NCBI GenBank assembly: GCA_037447655.1
Contig: JBBHKE010002238.1
Coordinates: forward strand, 1 to 21,029
Length of the DNA: 21,029 bases
Direction of reading: 5' to 3'
Source of the DNA: Zygnema cylindricum
Taxonomy: Eukaryota; Streptophyta; Zygnematophyceae; Zygnematales; Zygnemataceae
The first letter of the stretch is position 1. Each line of letters starts with the position of its first letter. Shown one piece after another: positions 1 through 10,157 of this stretch. A model generated the notes under the pieces. That model made no database searches. It was not told the origin of the DNA and worked only from the letters and a program-made list of their open reading frames with translations. The position numbers and the translations under genes are program-made.

Positions 1-69
<69 letters not shown>

Positions 70-98
70 TCTCTCTCCCTCTCCCTCCCCCTCTCGCT
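1..98. repeat. CT dinucleotide microsatellite
   Basis: An almost pure CT run fills the left edge and grades into CCCTCT variants by about position 98. It lies upstream of a splice-acceptor-like CTCACCTGCAG ending at 202, so it probably sits inside an intron of the first gene and adds to its pyrimidine tract. The tract continues beyond the window. Confidence 0.95.
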
Positions 99-202
99 CC
101 CATCACCTAAACTCCTTTTCTCCATCTCCTCCCAAACCCGCCTCCGCCTCCCTGCGTGCTGCCAAATTTGCTGACGTCATCACCGTTTTGTCTCACCTGC
201 AG

Positions 203-2272
203 AGCCACGGCGGTGGGAGGCGGTGTCCGTGGGTGTCACGTCACGGTGAGGCTCCCTGCGGGAAATTTGCCCGGGCCAAATCTGGACTTTGTACGAGTCA
301 CCACAGTTTCGCAGAACAGAACGGATTGCTGCATACGGCGCCGTTGTTCGTTCCGTTGATAAAGCAGGAGCCCACAACAGAAAACGGAGGCGGAAAAACG
401 GAAAATGGAAGCGGGAAAACGGAAAACGGAGGTGGGAAATCGGAGAATGGAAAAGGCGGGAAAACGGAGCAACCAAGTGAGAATAAGGGAGAATATCCGA
501 GGGACAATGGTCACGGGAACGCTATTAGCGGTGGTGAGACGAATAGGAGTGCGGTGATTTGTGGTAATGGGGTTGGGAATAGTGGTAGTAGTGACAATAG
601 TAACGGAACCGGTTTGACCATTTTGACTGGTTTGACCGGTTTGGAGCCATTTTTGTCGATTCTTCAGGGCAGTGTGAAGGTGGAAGAGGAGACAGGGAGG
701 GAAGGGAAAGGAGGAGTGGGAAGGGGAGGAGTGGGAGGGGGAGGAGGAGTGGGAATGGGTGGAGGAAGGGAAGGAGCTGGAGGAGTAAGAGGAGGAGGAG
801 GATCTTTGGTTCTAGGTCAAGGATTAGGGTTCAGTTCTATGGATCCTAACGGATTGAAAGCTACCATGGAAACTGTCTCAGTTGAGAATTTTTTCGCGGG
901 AGAGGGAAAAACGATGTCGTCTGTTTTCCATCCACCAATCAGAGAAGAGAGAGAGAGTCAGCGCATGACATTACAGATGCAACGGAGAGATACTCAAGTA
1001 GAGGAAAAGACGAAACTTGACGAACAGCTGGCAGCAGAATATTCCGCTATTCTCAATTCTGATTGGCCGATGGGATCCACTCCTATTATTGGAGGAGGAG
1101 GAGGAGGAGGAAGAATCTCACATCCAGTTTTACAACAGGCAAGGAATTCGAATTCACAGAAAAATAGGAGAAAGGAGAAAAACCCAATTTCACCCAAAAA
1201 CGCGTTTATTGCGAAAAACAACAACCCGGGAAACACTCATTTTTCCCAGAATCCTTCGTACCTCTCCTTCCCGCCTCCCTCTCCTTCCTCCATTGGAGCT
1301 CCATCCGTGTTTGTACCTTATTATCTCCCTCAACCTATGGCTCCACAAACTCTCCCTTTCTCCCCTCGCGATTCCCAATTCCTTCCTTCTCCTTCTTCGT
1401 TGGTCCGAGAACCGGAATTAAACTGGTTTTCGGAAATGAATTTGGATATAAACGCTAGTTTACATCAAAGTTTTGCTAATTCTGACCCGTCTACTGTGGC
1501 TAGTCAACTGAGGCAACAACATAATTTGTATGCTAACATGCTCCATGTCCCCGTTCCGTGTTTTTCCGACTCCCTCCGTTCTTCGTCCAACGGCAAACAG
1601 TTTGCCAATTCCGTCTCTCTGCCGTTCCATGCGCAGAATCTTTATGGACAGTTACAGTTACAGTCGCAGTTGAAGTTACAGTCGCAGTTACAGTCACAGT
1701 TACAATCTCAGTTGCAGTCTCAGTTACTGTCTCCGTTACAGTCTTCACTACAGCCAACGGCAGTCAGTTCTGGGGTAATATGGAACAATGAGTCAAACGA
1801 GCAAGATTGGGTAGGCCAGGAACAAAAAAACGGGGTTTTCTCAAAAACGCCTCTTTTTCAGAACGAATCTGAACAAAATGGGAAACATATGATGATGTCG
1901 AATATGTTTTGTCCTGTATCTTCTTTCGAAAACTTTTCTCCTTCGTCTTATTTAGAGGATCCCACGAATACAAGTAGTGGTGCGGAAGCCGGTTCTTCTT
2001 TGACCGGTCAAGGAGAGGAAGGTTCCAGGAAGGTGCAGTCTCGGAAACTGCCGCTCCATGTGACAAATCCGGAGGAGACTGGTGATTGGCCGAGGGGCAG
2101 TGAGTCAGACTTAACGGAAACAACAACGGGAACTGGAACTGCGGTACATGTAGAAGTTGTATCGAAAAGTCAACCGGAGACGGAGTCGGAGAAGAAGGAA
2201 GATTCCGGGGCGGCTCCTCTTATTCCAAGAATGGTACTGGTTCCGAATTCGATGTTGAGCCGGAAACGATAA
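203..2272 (+). CDS. Last exon of an unrecognised low-complexity nuclear-type protein with a C-x10-C-x10-C-x2-H motif
   Basis: I do not recognise this gene. The frame is open from the window edge to TAA at 2270-2272, with no ATG near its start, and a good acceptor (CTCACCTGCAG) ends at 202. I therefore read it as a 3' exon of 689 codons, with the true start upstream. Its first residues hold Cys8, Cys19, Cys30 and His33 (exon numbering), spaced C-x10-C-x10-C-x2-H. This resembles the small zinc-binding WRC and C3Hc3H modules of plant and chromatin proteins, though the WRC tryptophan is missing. Then follow GGGKTEN-like repeats (nt 376-470), two sumoylation-type sites (IKQE at nt 359-370, VKVE at nt 674-685), glycine-rich stretches (nt 700-810 and 1090-1112), a Ser/Pro-rich part, a Gln-Ser-Leu repeat (nt 1650-1750) and a basic end, MLSRKR. 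The composition suggests a transcriptional or chromatin regulator; this is inference only. Confidence 0.75.
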   Translation, partial: SHGGGRRCPWVSRHGEAPCGKFARAKSGLCTSHHSFAEQNGLLHTAPLFVPLIKQEPTTENGGGKTENGSGKTENGGGKSENGKGGKTEQPSENKGEYPRDNGHGNAISGGETNRSAVICGNGVGNSGSSDNSNGTGLTILTGLTGLEPFLSILQGSVKVEEETGREGKGGVGRGGVGGGGGVGMGGGREGAGGVRGGGGSLVLGQGLGFSSMDPNGLKATMETVSVENFFAGEGKTMSSVFHPPIREERESQRMTLQMQRRDTQVEEKTKLDEQLAAEYSAILNSDWPMGSTPIIGGGGGGGRISHPVLQQARNSNSQKNRRKEKNPISPKNAFIAKNNNPGNTHFSQNPSYLSFPPPSPSSIGAPSVFVPYYLPQPMAPQTLPFSPRDSQFLPSPSSLVREPELNWFSEMNLDINASLHQSFANSDPSTVASQLRQQHNLYANMLHVPVPCFSDSLRSSSNGKQFANSVSLPFHAQNLYGQLQLQSQLKLQSQLQSQLQSQLQSQLLSPLQSSLQPTAVSSGVIWNNESNEQDWVGQEQKNGVFSKTPLFQNESEQNGKHMMMSNMFCPVSSFENFSPSSYLEDPTNTSSGAEAGSSLTGQGEEGSRKVQSRKLPLHVTNPEETGDWPRGSESDLTETTTGTGTAVHVEVVSKSQPETESEKKEDSGAAPLIPRMVLVPNSMLSRKR
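1650..1747 (+). repeat. CAGTTA/CAGTCN coding minisatellite (Gln-Ser-Leu repeat)
   Basis: Imperfect 6- and 12-base units such as CAGTTACAGTCG recur about eight times and encode a QLQSQLQSQL-type stretch in the first gene. The opposite strand is also open here and would read as a Thr-Val repeat; that is a by-product of the repeat, not a gene. Confidence 0.9.
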
Positions 2273-4253
2273 GGAGAGGAAGGAGAGGGAGGAGATGGAG
2301 GGATGGGTGAATGGGAAGAAAGTACTTCTGTATATTGGAGAGGAGGGAAGTGTCACGGAGAGGAAATAGGATGTGAGATGAATGTGGATTTCTTCTCCGA
2401 CTAGATTTTGTCTTCTAGTTGGTTGTGGAAGGAAAGTTTAGAAGAAGACAAAAAAGAGATTGTTTTGTCAGGTTCTACTGACATGGATTTCAGAACAGTT
2501 TAAGAATGTGACAAATCGAAGGAAGATTTTTTTTTTTTTTTTTTTTCGATAGCAAAGTGGGTGGTAAAACAGGACAAAAGGTCGGTTGTATTGTTTTTAT
2601 CAAAATCTTTCACTCGGGGAGAGAGTGATTGGGATGAATTGGAGGTACTTTTTAGGGAAATATATGTACTTTGTTATGAGGATAAAAACTGAAACTGAAA
2701 TGTACTATGGCCTTCTGTTGTATACCAACAACTATATCTTTTACAATGGAGGAAAAATGTTTGAATTTTTTTTATGGTGACTGACAACGGTGTCTTTTTG
2801 ATCAAATCAGTGATTTCGGTTTTACCTTTGCTGAGTTCTTTTTCCTTGTTCCTTGTTCTTATCATGTTAGTTCCATGAAAAGAAAATAATAAGAATTTTA
2901 TTCGATAAAAGAATCAATTAAAAAAAATAAAAATAAAAAAAGGGGGGTGACTTTATTAAAAGGCGCGATGGTAAAACCATCTGAGTCCAGGCTGTCAATT
3001 TATCAAGGATTTATCTAAATTTGACACAGTCAATGTTCAAATTACACCAGACCAGGGAAAATAATGAATATGAAAGAGTCAATATGAATAGCTGATGCTT
3101 GTAACGAAAAGAACCGGACAAGAAAGAAGCTTTATCAAGAAAGTGTGATGGTAAACAGTCTCAGTACCAGGGAAAAAAAAAATGCAAGCGAAAGATAACT
3201 GAAAAGATAGGTAAAAGTGAAATAAAACGAGCAAAAAAAACTCGGTCAATCTAACAAAGGAAAACTAAAAAGTACAACAAAGCCCAAAACCAACAACGAA
3301 GTAATGTCACTAAAACAAAAGCTACCTAACCAAACCCTAAAAAGCTAGAAAAACTCATTAAAGTGATTAAACAGCGGTGAGATTGTTATTATCCTCTTTA
3401 GCTATTTTACTGCTTGAGTCTCCACATGTAGTATAAACTTATCAGCCGCACTGTGGGTCACCGATATAGCTTTAAGAAATATAATGTTACCAATTCTAAT
3501 TCAAGTACACTCTGCTTTGTCTTCAAAACAAACGAATTAACAACTAACATCATTGAAGTCAATTTACACAAATTCATAGATAAAGCTTTACTCAAATTCA
3601 TTATTTTGGAAAAAAAAAGGTCTCCGTTAAACACACCTCAATGTGCTACATTTCAAAAAGGAAACAATGGATTCAGATCGGAACAAGAGAAAAAGGTACA
3701 GAAAACAATTGTCAAATACCATATTGACAAACATCTTCCATCGTTCCCGACTCGAAGTTCTTACAAATCAAAAGAGTATTGTTAAAAAAACATAGCGAAA
3801 AACTTCCCGGAAACCCTTGAAATATCCCTACATAGAGAATCCTTAAAGCAGACAATTGAACAAAATTCTTTCACACACATGAACATTATTGTTTTCTCGA
3901 CAAGAAATTATGTTACCTATCTTTAACAGAATACTTCCTAGACATGGGAACAAAAACGTAAAACCACTAGAGACCGTTTTTTAAGACACAATGCAGCCAA
4001 TCAGCTTCGAACAAAACAATTTCCACAGCTTTCTCGCCTTAAGTCTTAAAAGTTTAAAAAAAGTGTTGAAAGCTCTTTGAAAAGAGAAAAGTCCATAGAA
4101 AAGTCTATACAAGTACTGACAAAATTGCGTTTTATTTGAAAAAGCAAAACTTGCATATATGACTTTATAAGCTCGTAGCTCGTAGCTCGTATAAGCTAGT
4201 ATAAGCCCATTAAAAGACACATCAACAAATGCTTTTTTTTTTAGTTTTTCGGT
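2273..4253. other. Convergent intergenic region
   Basis: This holds the 3' flanks of two genes that point at each other. It is AT-rich, with a run of 20 T at 2527-2546 and several A-rich tracts. A weak direct repeat of about 42 bp (2950-2992 and 3129-3171, offset 179 bp) contains GATGGTAAA. AGCTCGT is repeated about three times near 4170-4190. Only short non-ATG or unsupported reading frames are present. I see no tRNA or other RNA gene. Confidence 0.7.
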
Positions 4254-7200
4254 CTAGTCATAGTATCCCGGTGGAGAACGTCCTCGTGGTGGTCCTTGCC
4301 ATGGTTGTCCACGTTGGGGAAACCTGAAAAAGACAAAAAGACAAATCGTATCAATATCGTAAGGATTAACCACCTTCGATGGATCTAATAAGTGCATGAA
4401 AAAAGGGTTAAACAAGTAGTTCAATAAAAAAAGGATTGGACAACAATTGGAAACAATACTATGTTATTACCGCACACTATAAAAAAAGAACTCGTACAGT
4501 ACTCGTTTAGTATTCCTACAACACTCATATAGTACTCGTATAATACTCGAATAGAACTCGTATAGTACTTGTATAGTACTCGTATAACACTCGTATAGTA
4601 CCGGCTAACGACATCTTTTCACACATTTGATCTATGAAACATACGCAAGAATAAGTGAAATCCAGTAAGTCCCAGTAAATACATAGAAGTTTACTTGAAC
4701 ACCTTCAACTTGAAACTCAATAACCTCCAATTTCAAATGTAAAATGATTACTGAATGTGGTATTTAACATATATTTCATTTTCTTCCAATCAAAACCATT
4801 TTTACAGATAAAAACGCCAAAAAAACATAATCCTATGTCCAACAGGCCAGCTTCAGCTTAAAAAAAAATGCTACAACATCTCAACCGTTTGCTAAAAATA
4901 AGTCAAAAAAATGAACCAGACTTAATCGAGAGAATGTGAAACATAGAACCACCACTGTACACTCACAATCTGGCCATAAAATGTGACAGTAAGATAAGCA
5001 TGTGCAGGAATGCCTCACCTCAAGGTCCCTCATTTGGTTTTTAAGGATTTCTTAGGAACATGTACAGGAAAGTCGTTTACCCTCAAGGTCCCTCATTTGG
5101 TTTTCTAGGGTTTTTAGGAACTCAAGCAGGAAAATGGCTTACCCGCGGGGTCCCTCGTTTGGATAAAGGGGCATTGGGTCTCTCTCTCCCATCCTCGAGT
5201 ACTCGCTGTGGGGCGGAGGAGGAGAAACATTGCGACGAAATGGAGGAGACCTGTCATTTCTATGAGGTAGAGGGGAACGATCACCTCGATAAGGACCACG
5301 TTCTCCCCTGTAAGGAGGGGGGGAACGCTCGACAGGATAAGAGGGAGGACTTCGTCGTCCTCGATGGGGAGGAGAGAGAACATGGGCCGGAGGAGATGGG
5401 GACCTGAAGAAAAAATATAACATCAGAAGAGAAATAACAAGAGTCAAGAGGGAAGTAACAAGAGACGGAAGATGGAGAAAAAATCAGCAATATAAGGTAA
5501 GCAGTACATTAAAAGGAAAATAAGAGTCAAGAGGGAGGTAACAAGAGTTGGTAAAAGATTCCTCCGTCGACCACCAAACAAAATAGGAATGTTTGCAACA
5601 AGATTTCATAGACGACTGGATAAAACACACAGCAGAAAAAAAGCATGTCCATAGCCTGACATGGGGGTTTAAAAAATAGAAATATGTGACAAACCTGTAG
5701 CGACTGCCTCGTCGAGGAGATGGAGAAGGACCACGTATGGGGGACCTCGAGTAGGATCGAGCTGCTCAAAATATAAAAAAAAATCACAGAACGATTAGTT
5801 AAAAAATGAATGAGTGCCAACCTAATGTATGCTATATGCTTGAGTTGTCATTTAAAAAAAAGGGACACTAAAAGACTGATTAGCAAGGTAAGCAGCTGAT
5901 AAAGAGGATTTTACCATTCAAAAGTCAAATGAAAAAAAGCCGTTCGACTGGGAATCTTGGAGCTTCTACGACACTGGGAATTGGAAACGCTATATATGGT
6001 TTAGCCATACTATACGCATACTATGTGGTATAATGCAGTATAATACACAGTATGGTGTTACCACATAAAGAGTTTACAATTGTTTTTGCAATTTTTAGCT
6101 ATGCTAATAATCCTACCAGATGCAATAAACAGGTAAAAGAAAGGCACTCACAACGATAAGAATACGGTGGTGGTGAACGCCTACGACCCACATATCCGCC
6201 TCCACCTCCACCTCCACCTCCACCTCCACCTCCATATCGACCTCTGTATAGAGGAAGGACCAAACAATCCATGATTCAAACAAAGCTTTCATTTCAGTTA
6301 AAGACTCATCACTGAGAAGAGCAGAACACCCAAGAGCGAAACAAAGACAAGTGCGTAGTGTTCGAAAACTTTTGTTGGAACTTAGAAATTACAACACCTT
6401 AGGAGTTTGCGCTAATTTGAAATATCATTGATTGTTAAGCACTGCCATTTAGTTTCATACACCTGAATATGAAGAAATCTGCCTATTTGCCTTACAAAAC
6501 CTTTCCAAAAGAAGAAGAAGATGAAGAAGACGAAACAGCTTGTAGTAAGAATTATTTCCTGCCAAACTTTCAACCTTCATCTTTGTCGGTACAGTGAAAG
6601 AGTGGTAAAGAAAGTGAACTGAAAAAACAAAGCTTTAAAAAAACATATCTGCAGAGGATATATTCTTGTATTAAAACCACCTATCACTTACCTTGGAACC
6701 CGTTCTCGTACACGCATGTCTTGAGGGCGTTTACGGTTTTCCTCGGCAAACACAACAGTTATTTCCCTTCCGTTGATTAAGGTTCGATCCATGGCTCGTT
6801 GGGCCGCTTTTGCATGATCTCCACTCAAAAACTGTGATACCATAACAGTCGCCCATACGAACATTAAACAAATAGAGTATAAACAAGCTAAACTTTTCGG
6901 CAAGTTTTTTCAGACAAAATATCAAAATTCGAAAAAAGCACGTCAATTTGCCCTACGGCAAGTAATATAATCTCCGCCAATAAAATGCCTCCAGTCTGTA
7001 TCTTTTGTAAGCAATAGTAGGCCAAGTTCAAAATCTCTTTAAAACTCGTCACAAAAAGTAGTGTTTAAAACGCAAAAAAATGATCATTGAACCAGTTTCG
7101 AGTTGAACAGGGTGGCTGTTACGGCACAGAATAGCATGAGCATCAAAAAGGAAAACCTTACAAGAAAAGCACAGACAAGTCAAACAAAGTCAAAAACCTT

Positions 7201-9084
7201 TAGCTGTAAAGAAGCATTCATGCTTTTACAACACGACATTATCTTGTAATGATGTAAAGGTTGAGCTATTCATACCTGGACAAATCCAAAACCTCGAGGC
7301 TCCCTGCCAGTCAAATTGAAACGGGAAAAAGAGATGAGAATGCAAACCTGTTAGTAAATACCTATCAAAATTAAACTCATGTAAATAAGTTCGTACGAAT
7401 AGACATGTAATTTTTCTGATTTTAGACCTGATAAAGTTGATAGATTAAGATGAAATAACTTTTAACCAATTCCCAGATCAATCCATCACCGTCAAAATGT
7501 TATTAAGCACTATTTGGGACCTTGGTTCACCTGAAAAAACTTGAATCTTGAGATTTGAGAGGTCATCTCGACTTGTGCAGATACATCCTTGATGCGACCA
7601 ATCACTTCATTTGACTCGCCTTTGCCTTCATCGAAATTCCATAGCACAGCCTTGACATATCTTCAACAGTCGAAAACATCCTGCCTGCTTGAACATTGGA
7701 CTCTATCTTGAAACGCCATATCTTCTGTTTTCTTGGAACAAACTCTTGCCTAAAACGTAGTTTCCATCACCATAAAATCGTTTTTGATGGACATTCTTGG
7801 ACTATATGGTTTGGAGAAAGACAGAAGCACCACCACCTTTATCTTCTTCTTCATATTTTCTTCTTCTTCATATCTTCAACTTGCTCTTCAGCTCTTCCTT
7901 TTCTCCCACCATTGGTCAACCAATGGTAAGAAAATGTCAGGACGCAGGCAGATATATAGTGATTCGAACACTTATCAGGGTAGAAGATACATAGCTTCTT
8001 AATGAAGAATATGAAGAAGGGACATATTTTCGTTATTATGCTTTTTGACCTCCTATCAATATCTTCTGACATCTTACCTCTCATTCTGGCGAAAAGACTA
8101 CGGAAGAACGTAAAAAACACCTAAAACTAGCCAGTGACTGCAGACGACAATGAAGTTTGACTTATGGTCACTATTTAGGTCTAGAAAAATATTTTGGGGT
8201 CTTAGTAATACCGCATGGACTACAGAGACAGAAGAAAGCCATAAGTGAGGTGAATGCGCTAATTCCAGCCCAAAAAAGGGAAGGGATCAAAGCATTCATG
8301 CATGTATAGTGGGAAATGTAATGAATGTAAAGAAGGAAAGGTGATGTATACCTCCTGTAACTGGTGCTCTGTCTGGTCTGTCAGAAAAAATCAAACAGTC
8401 ACAAAAGTTCCTTCAAAAACCTAAAAAATCCTGAAGAAAGAACACCTAAGCCAGCAGAGAACTTACTGTGTGTAGTAATCTCTGGGAAGATAAACATCTT
8501 TTACTTGTCCATATTTTTCGAACGGTATACGGAGATCCTCTGGCCTGGAAACCAAAGAAATAAATGTTGGTCGTCACTAAAGGTCATGCAAAAGTGAGAA
8601 GTCCAACATAAAGATATAACTTATTTCAGTGCCACTGAAAAATATGCAAAACAGGTTTGGAGGCTGAAGACGTTTTGTCGAACTCGACTCAAACACACAA
8701 AGAGAAAGGGAGACAGAGAGAGGACAGACAGACAGACAGACAAACACAGGGGGAGGGAGAGGGGGAGGGAGAGGGGCGGGCCGGGGAAGAGACGATGAAC
8801 ACAAACAGGAACATAGAAACACAAACAGGAACCTGAAATTATTAAGCAATCTACAATCAAACGAAAATATCTGCAAATTAAAACTGGAGGCAATATAAGC
8901 CAACGTCATAAGCATCAATGAACACTATTGATTGTATTCACCTGGCGTCTCTAGGAATATTTCGCACAAGTAGACTTGTCCTGACTTCCAGACTCTCCTC
9001 CCTACTCACAGGTCGGTCATAAGGACTTCTACCACGACGAGGACTGTCTCCCCCATCTGGACTGTAGCTCCCACTTCGCGGCAT
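4254..9084 (-). CDS. SC35-like (SCL30/33-type) SR splicing factor, eight exons
   Basis: Exons in transcript order are 8942-9084, 8467-8544, 7276-7303, 6692-6831, 6152-6243, 5695-5761, 5143-5403 and 4254-4323. Together they are 879 nt and encode 292 residues plus TAG. All introns are GT..AG and the phases fit. The protein starts MPRSGSYSPDGG, a short Arg/Ser arm. One RRM follows, with RNP2 LLVRNI at residues 38-43 and RNP1 RGFGFVQF at 77-84. It closes with GREITVVFAEENRKRP, typical of plant SCL-group SR proteins. After that come 13 glycines (134-146) and an RS/SP-rich tail (about 150-292) ending SPPGYYD. Such proteins bind exonic enhancers in pre-mRNA and recruit U1 and U2AF-type factors in the nucleus. 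Residue 74 is Gln where the family usually has Gly. The start is the ATG at 9084, whose reading places the RRM correctly. Subgroup (SCL30, 30A or 33) is not resolved. Confidence 0.93.
4490..4599. repeat. 11-bp tandem repeat in SR intron 7
   Basis: Ten units of an 11-base motif, consensus ACTCGTATAGT, run head to tail; one unit is one base short. They lie in the last intron of the SR gene (4324-5142). Confidence 0.93.
5006..5162. repeat. Triplicated exon 7 end and 5' splice site of the SR gene
   Basis: Three tandem units start at 5006, 5066 and 5128 on the plus strand; the last is the true end of exon 7 with its donor. Read on the minus strand, each unit holds an exon-like end (CCAAAYGAGGGACC) followed by a donor-like site: GTAAGCC at 5142-5136 (used), GTAAACG at 5080-5074 and GTGAGGC at 5018-5012. 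The sites are exactly 62 bp apart. Reading through the first donor meets TAA at once, ending the protein at GPRG. Confidence 0.92.
5433..5550. repeat. Direct repeat in SR intron 6
   Basis: A segment of about 33 bp centred on AGAGTCAAGAGGGA occurs at about 5441-5466 and again at 5523-5548, offset about 83 bp, inside the intron between exons 6 and 7. Confidence 0.8.
5762..5767 (-). other. NAGNAG tandem acceptor before SR exon 6
   Basis: The minus-strand intron ends TTTTGAGCAG. Splicing after GAG or after CAG would differ by one codon in the RS tail: SARSYSRS versus SRSYSRS. I placed the exon start after CAG (5761) because CAG is normally preferred. Confidence 0.6.
7276..7303 (-). other. 28-nt microexon encoding the RNP1 core of the SR protein
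   Basis: Exon 3 is only 28 nt. It is bounded by an acceptor (GACTGGCAG) and a donor (GTATGAAT) on the minus strand and supplies EPRGFGFVQ, including most of RNP1. Both flanking exons need it: without it the reading frame shifts and the RRM loses its RNA-binding core. Confidence 0.88.
7909..7926. repeat. Small perfect inverted repeat in SR intron 2
   Basis: CCATTGGT and ACCAATGG are separated by two bases. On the transcribed (minus) strand the adjoining sequence at 7840-7880 is rich in GAAGAAGAAG, which looks like an exonic splicing enhancer inside an intron. Confidence 0.8.
8723..8787. repeat. GACA microsatellite and G-rich tract in SR intron 1
   Basis: Five to six GACA units (8723-8742) are followed by G-rich sequence with at least five runs of three or more G (8749-8787). 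On the plus strand the latter has the spacing expected for a G-quadruplex. It is within intron 1 (8545-8941). Confidence 0.85.
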
Positions 9085-10141
9085 TTCAATGCTTCTGCTC
9101 TTGCCTGGCTTATGCTAGCTTTAACGAGCAGCTTCTGTGCTTTTTCCTTAGTAAAATGATTCGCTTCCAACAGATCCTTCCAACTTCAATCTACAATTTA
9201 GGGTTCTGTACAGGACAGGAGCCTCTTAAACCTAAAAAAGATTCCTGCAACGAAAGGTGCAGGACAGCAGGATGAGCAGAAGGTCAAAAATCGAAAATCG
9301 GCGGCAGACAACTTTTCGAACAACTTGCCGAATACGTTAATATAACTGGTTAAATGTAGGCAAAGGTACAGTAGAGTACATTACAGTTCTGTGCGAATAT
9401 TCGTACGCGCAGTTCGGTGAAATTCACTTACGGAATAGAATCTTTACTGCTTTTCGTACACTTTCAAAACAGTTAAGCAAATGTGCACTTTTTTCAGCAT
9501 GACTCCAATAAAAACCGCCGACCAAAGGCCTACCATAAAAACGCCTACTTTTTAACTATGCTTCAATTCGCCTGTTAAGATTGGACTGTCTTCAAAGCGT
9601 GTTAACCGACTACACGTGTGAAAGCTAGGTCGAAGAAGTTTACAACAGTTAGGGTAAGTCCCCATGTAACCGATACTTTGAAAAAGTATTTTGGACTGTA
9701 GTGAAGTGTTCCGTACTACATTGAATAGCGTCCCTATGTGCGAAAATGAAATCGAAACTTTGAAATGTGACGGTTGTAGACGTAGGTACAACTTTGTGAC
9801 GGTTGACGACGACTACGAAATTAGTGACGCCAAGATCAAAGTACAGCGCACGCCGCCGGACGAAATTTTTTAGCGAACTGACACGGCGTAGGATGACATT
9901 CCGTGGGAAAAAAAGCCGGGAAAAAACAAAAAACGCGGACGGGCAACCAAACAAAATTTCTACCGTGAATGAACCACGGGAAAAAAAAAAAAAAAAAAAA
10001 AAGTAGATTACAGCCACAAACTAAAAACTGCCAAAGAAAGGAATACAGTTAAGGCAGCATCCCAACATTGCATAAAATGAAAGGAAACACTATATGCGGC
10101 TCTCTAGTTCACTGCACCGCCTATATTCTGTTCTCAAGTTC
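9085..10141. other. Upstream flank of the SR gene, no gene seen
   Basis: This holds the presumed promoter and 5' UTR of the SR gene (minus strand), then non-coding DNA, a copy of a 180-bp repeat (9656-9833) and a run of 22 A at 9981-10002. A first exon of the 5' UTR may be further upstream, but I could not place a transcription start. Confidence 0.6.
9656..9833 (+). repeat. Dispersed 180-bp repeat, copy 1
   Basis: This is about 85 percent identical by eye to 13169-13347 in the same orientation. It begins at GTCCCCATGTAACCGATAC and ends at TTAGTGACGCCAA. The longest plus-strand frame in this copy is broken by stops in the other, so the repeat is not being read as a protein there. Confidence 0.88.
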
Positions 10142-10157
10142 ACTACACCGCCAATCG
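10106..10157. repeat. Short tandem duplication at a transposon end
   Basis: AGTTCACTGCACCGCC is followed about 30 bp later by AGTTCACTACACCGCC. The second copy is the left terminus of the element starting near 10142. Confidence 0.75.

Noticed and set aside
1533-1757. Thr-Val-rich minus-strand frame
   Set aside because: It is the reverse reading of the Gln-Ser-Leu repeat in the first gene.
3453-3785. 110-codon plus-strand frame between convergent genes
   Set aside because: It lacks an ATG at its start, resembles nothing I know, and is Lys/Asn-rich as expected from AT-rich DNA.
4490-4599. CRISPR-like array
   Set aside because: The units are contiguous 11-mers without spacers, within a nuclear intron.
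6781-6790. GGTTCGATCC, a perfect match to a tRNA B-box
   Set aside because: It lies within SR exon 4 on the opposite strand and no cloverleaf arms surround it.
9691-9873. 60-codon plus-strand frame with Cys-x2-Cys
   Set aside because: The second copy of the same repeat has stops in this frame, so it is not conserved as protein.
9981-10002. Run of 22 A as the tail of a retroposed gene
   Set aside because: No recognisable coding sequence precedes it and no flanking target duplication is visible.
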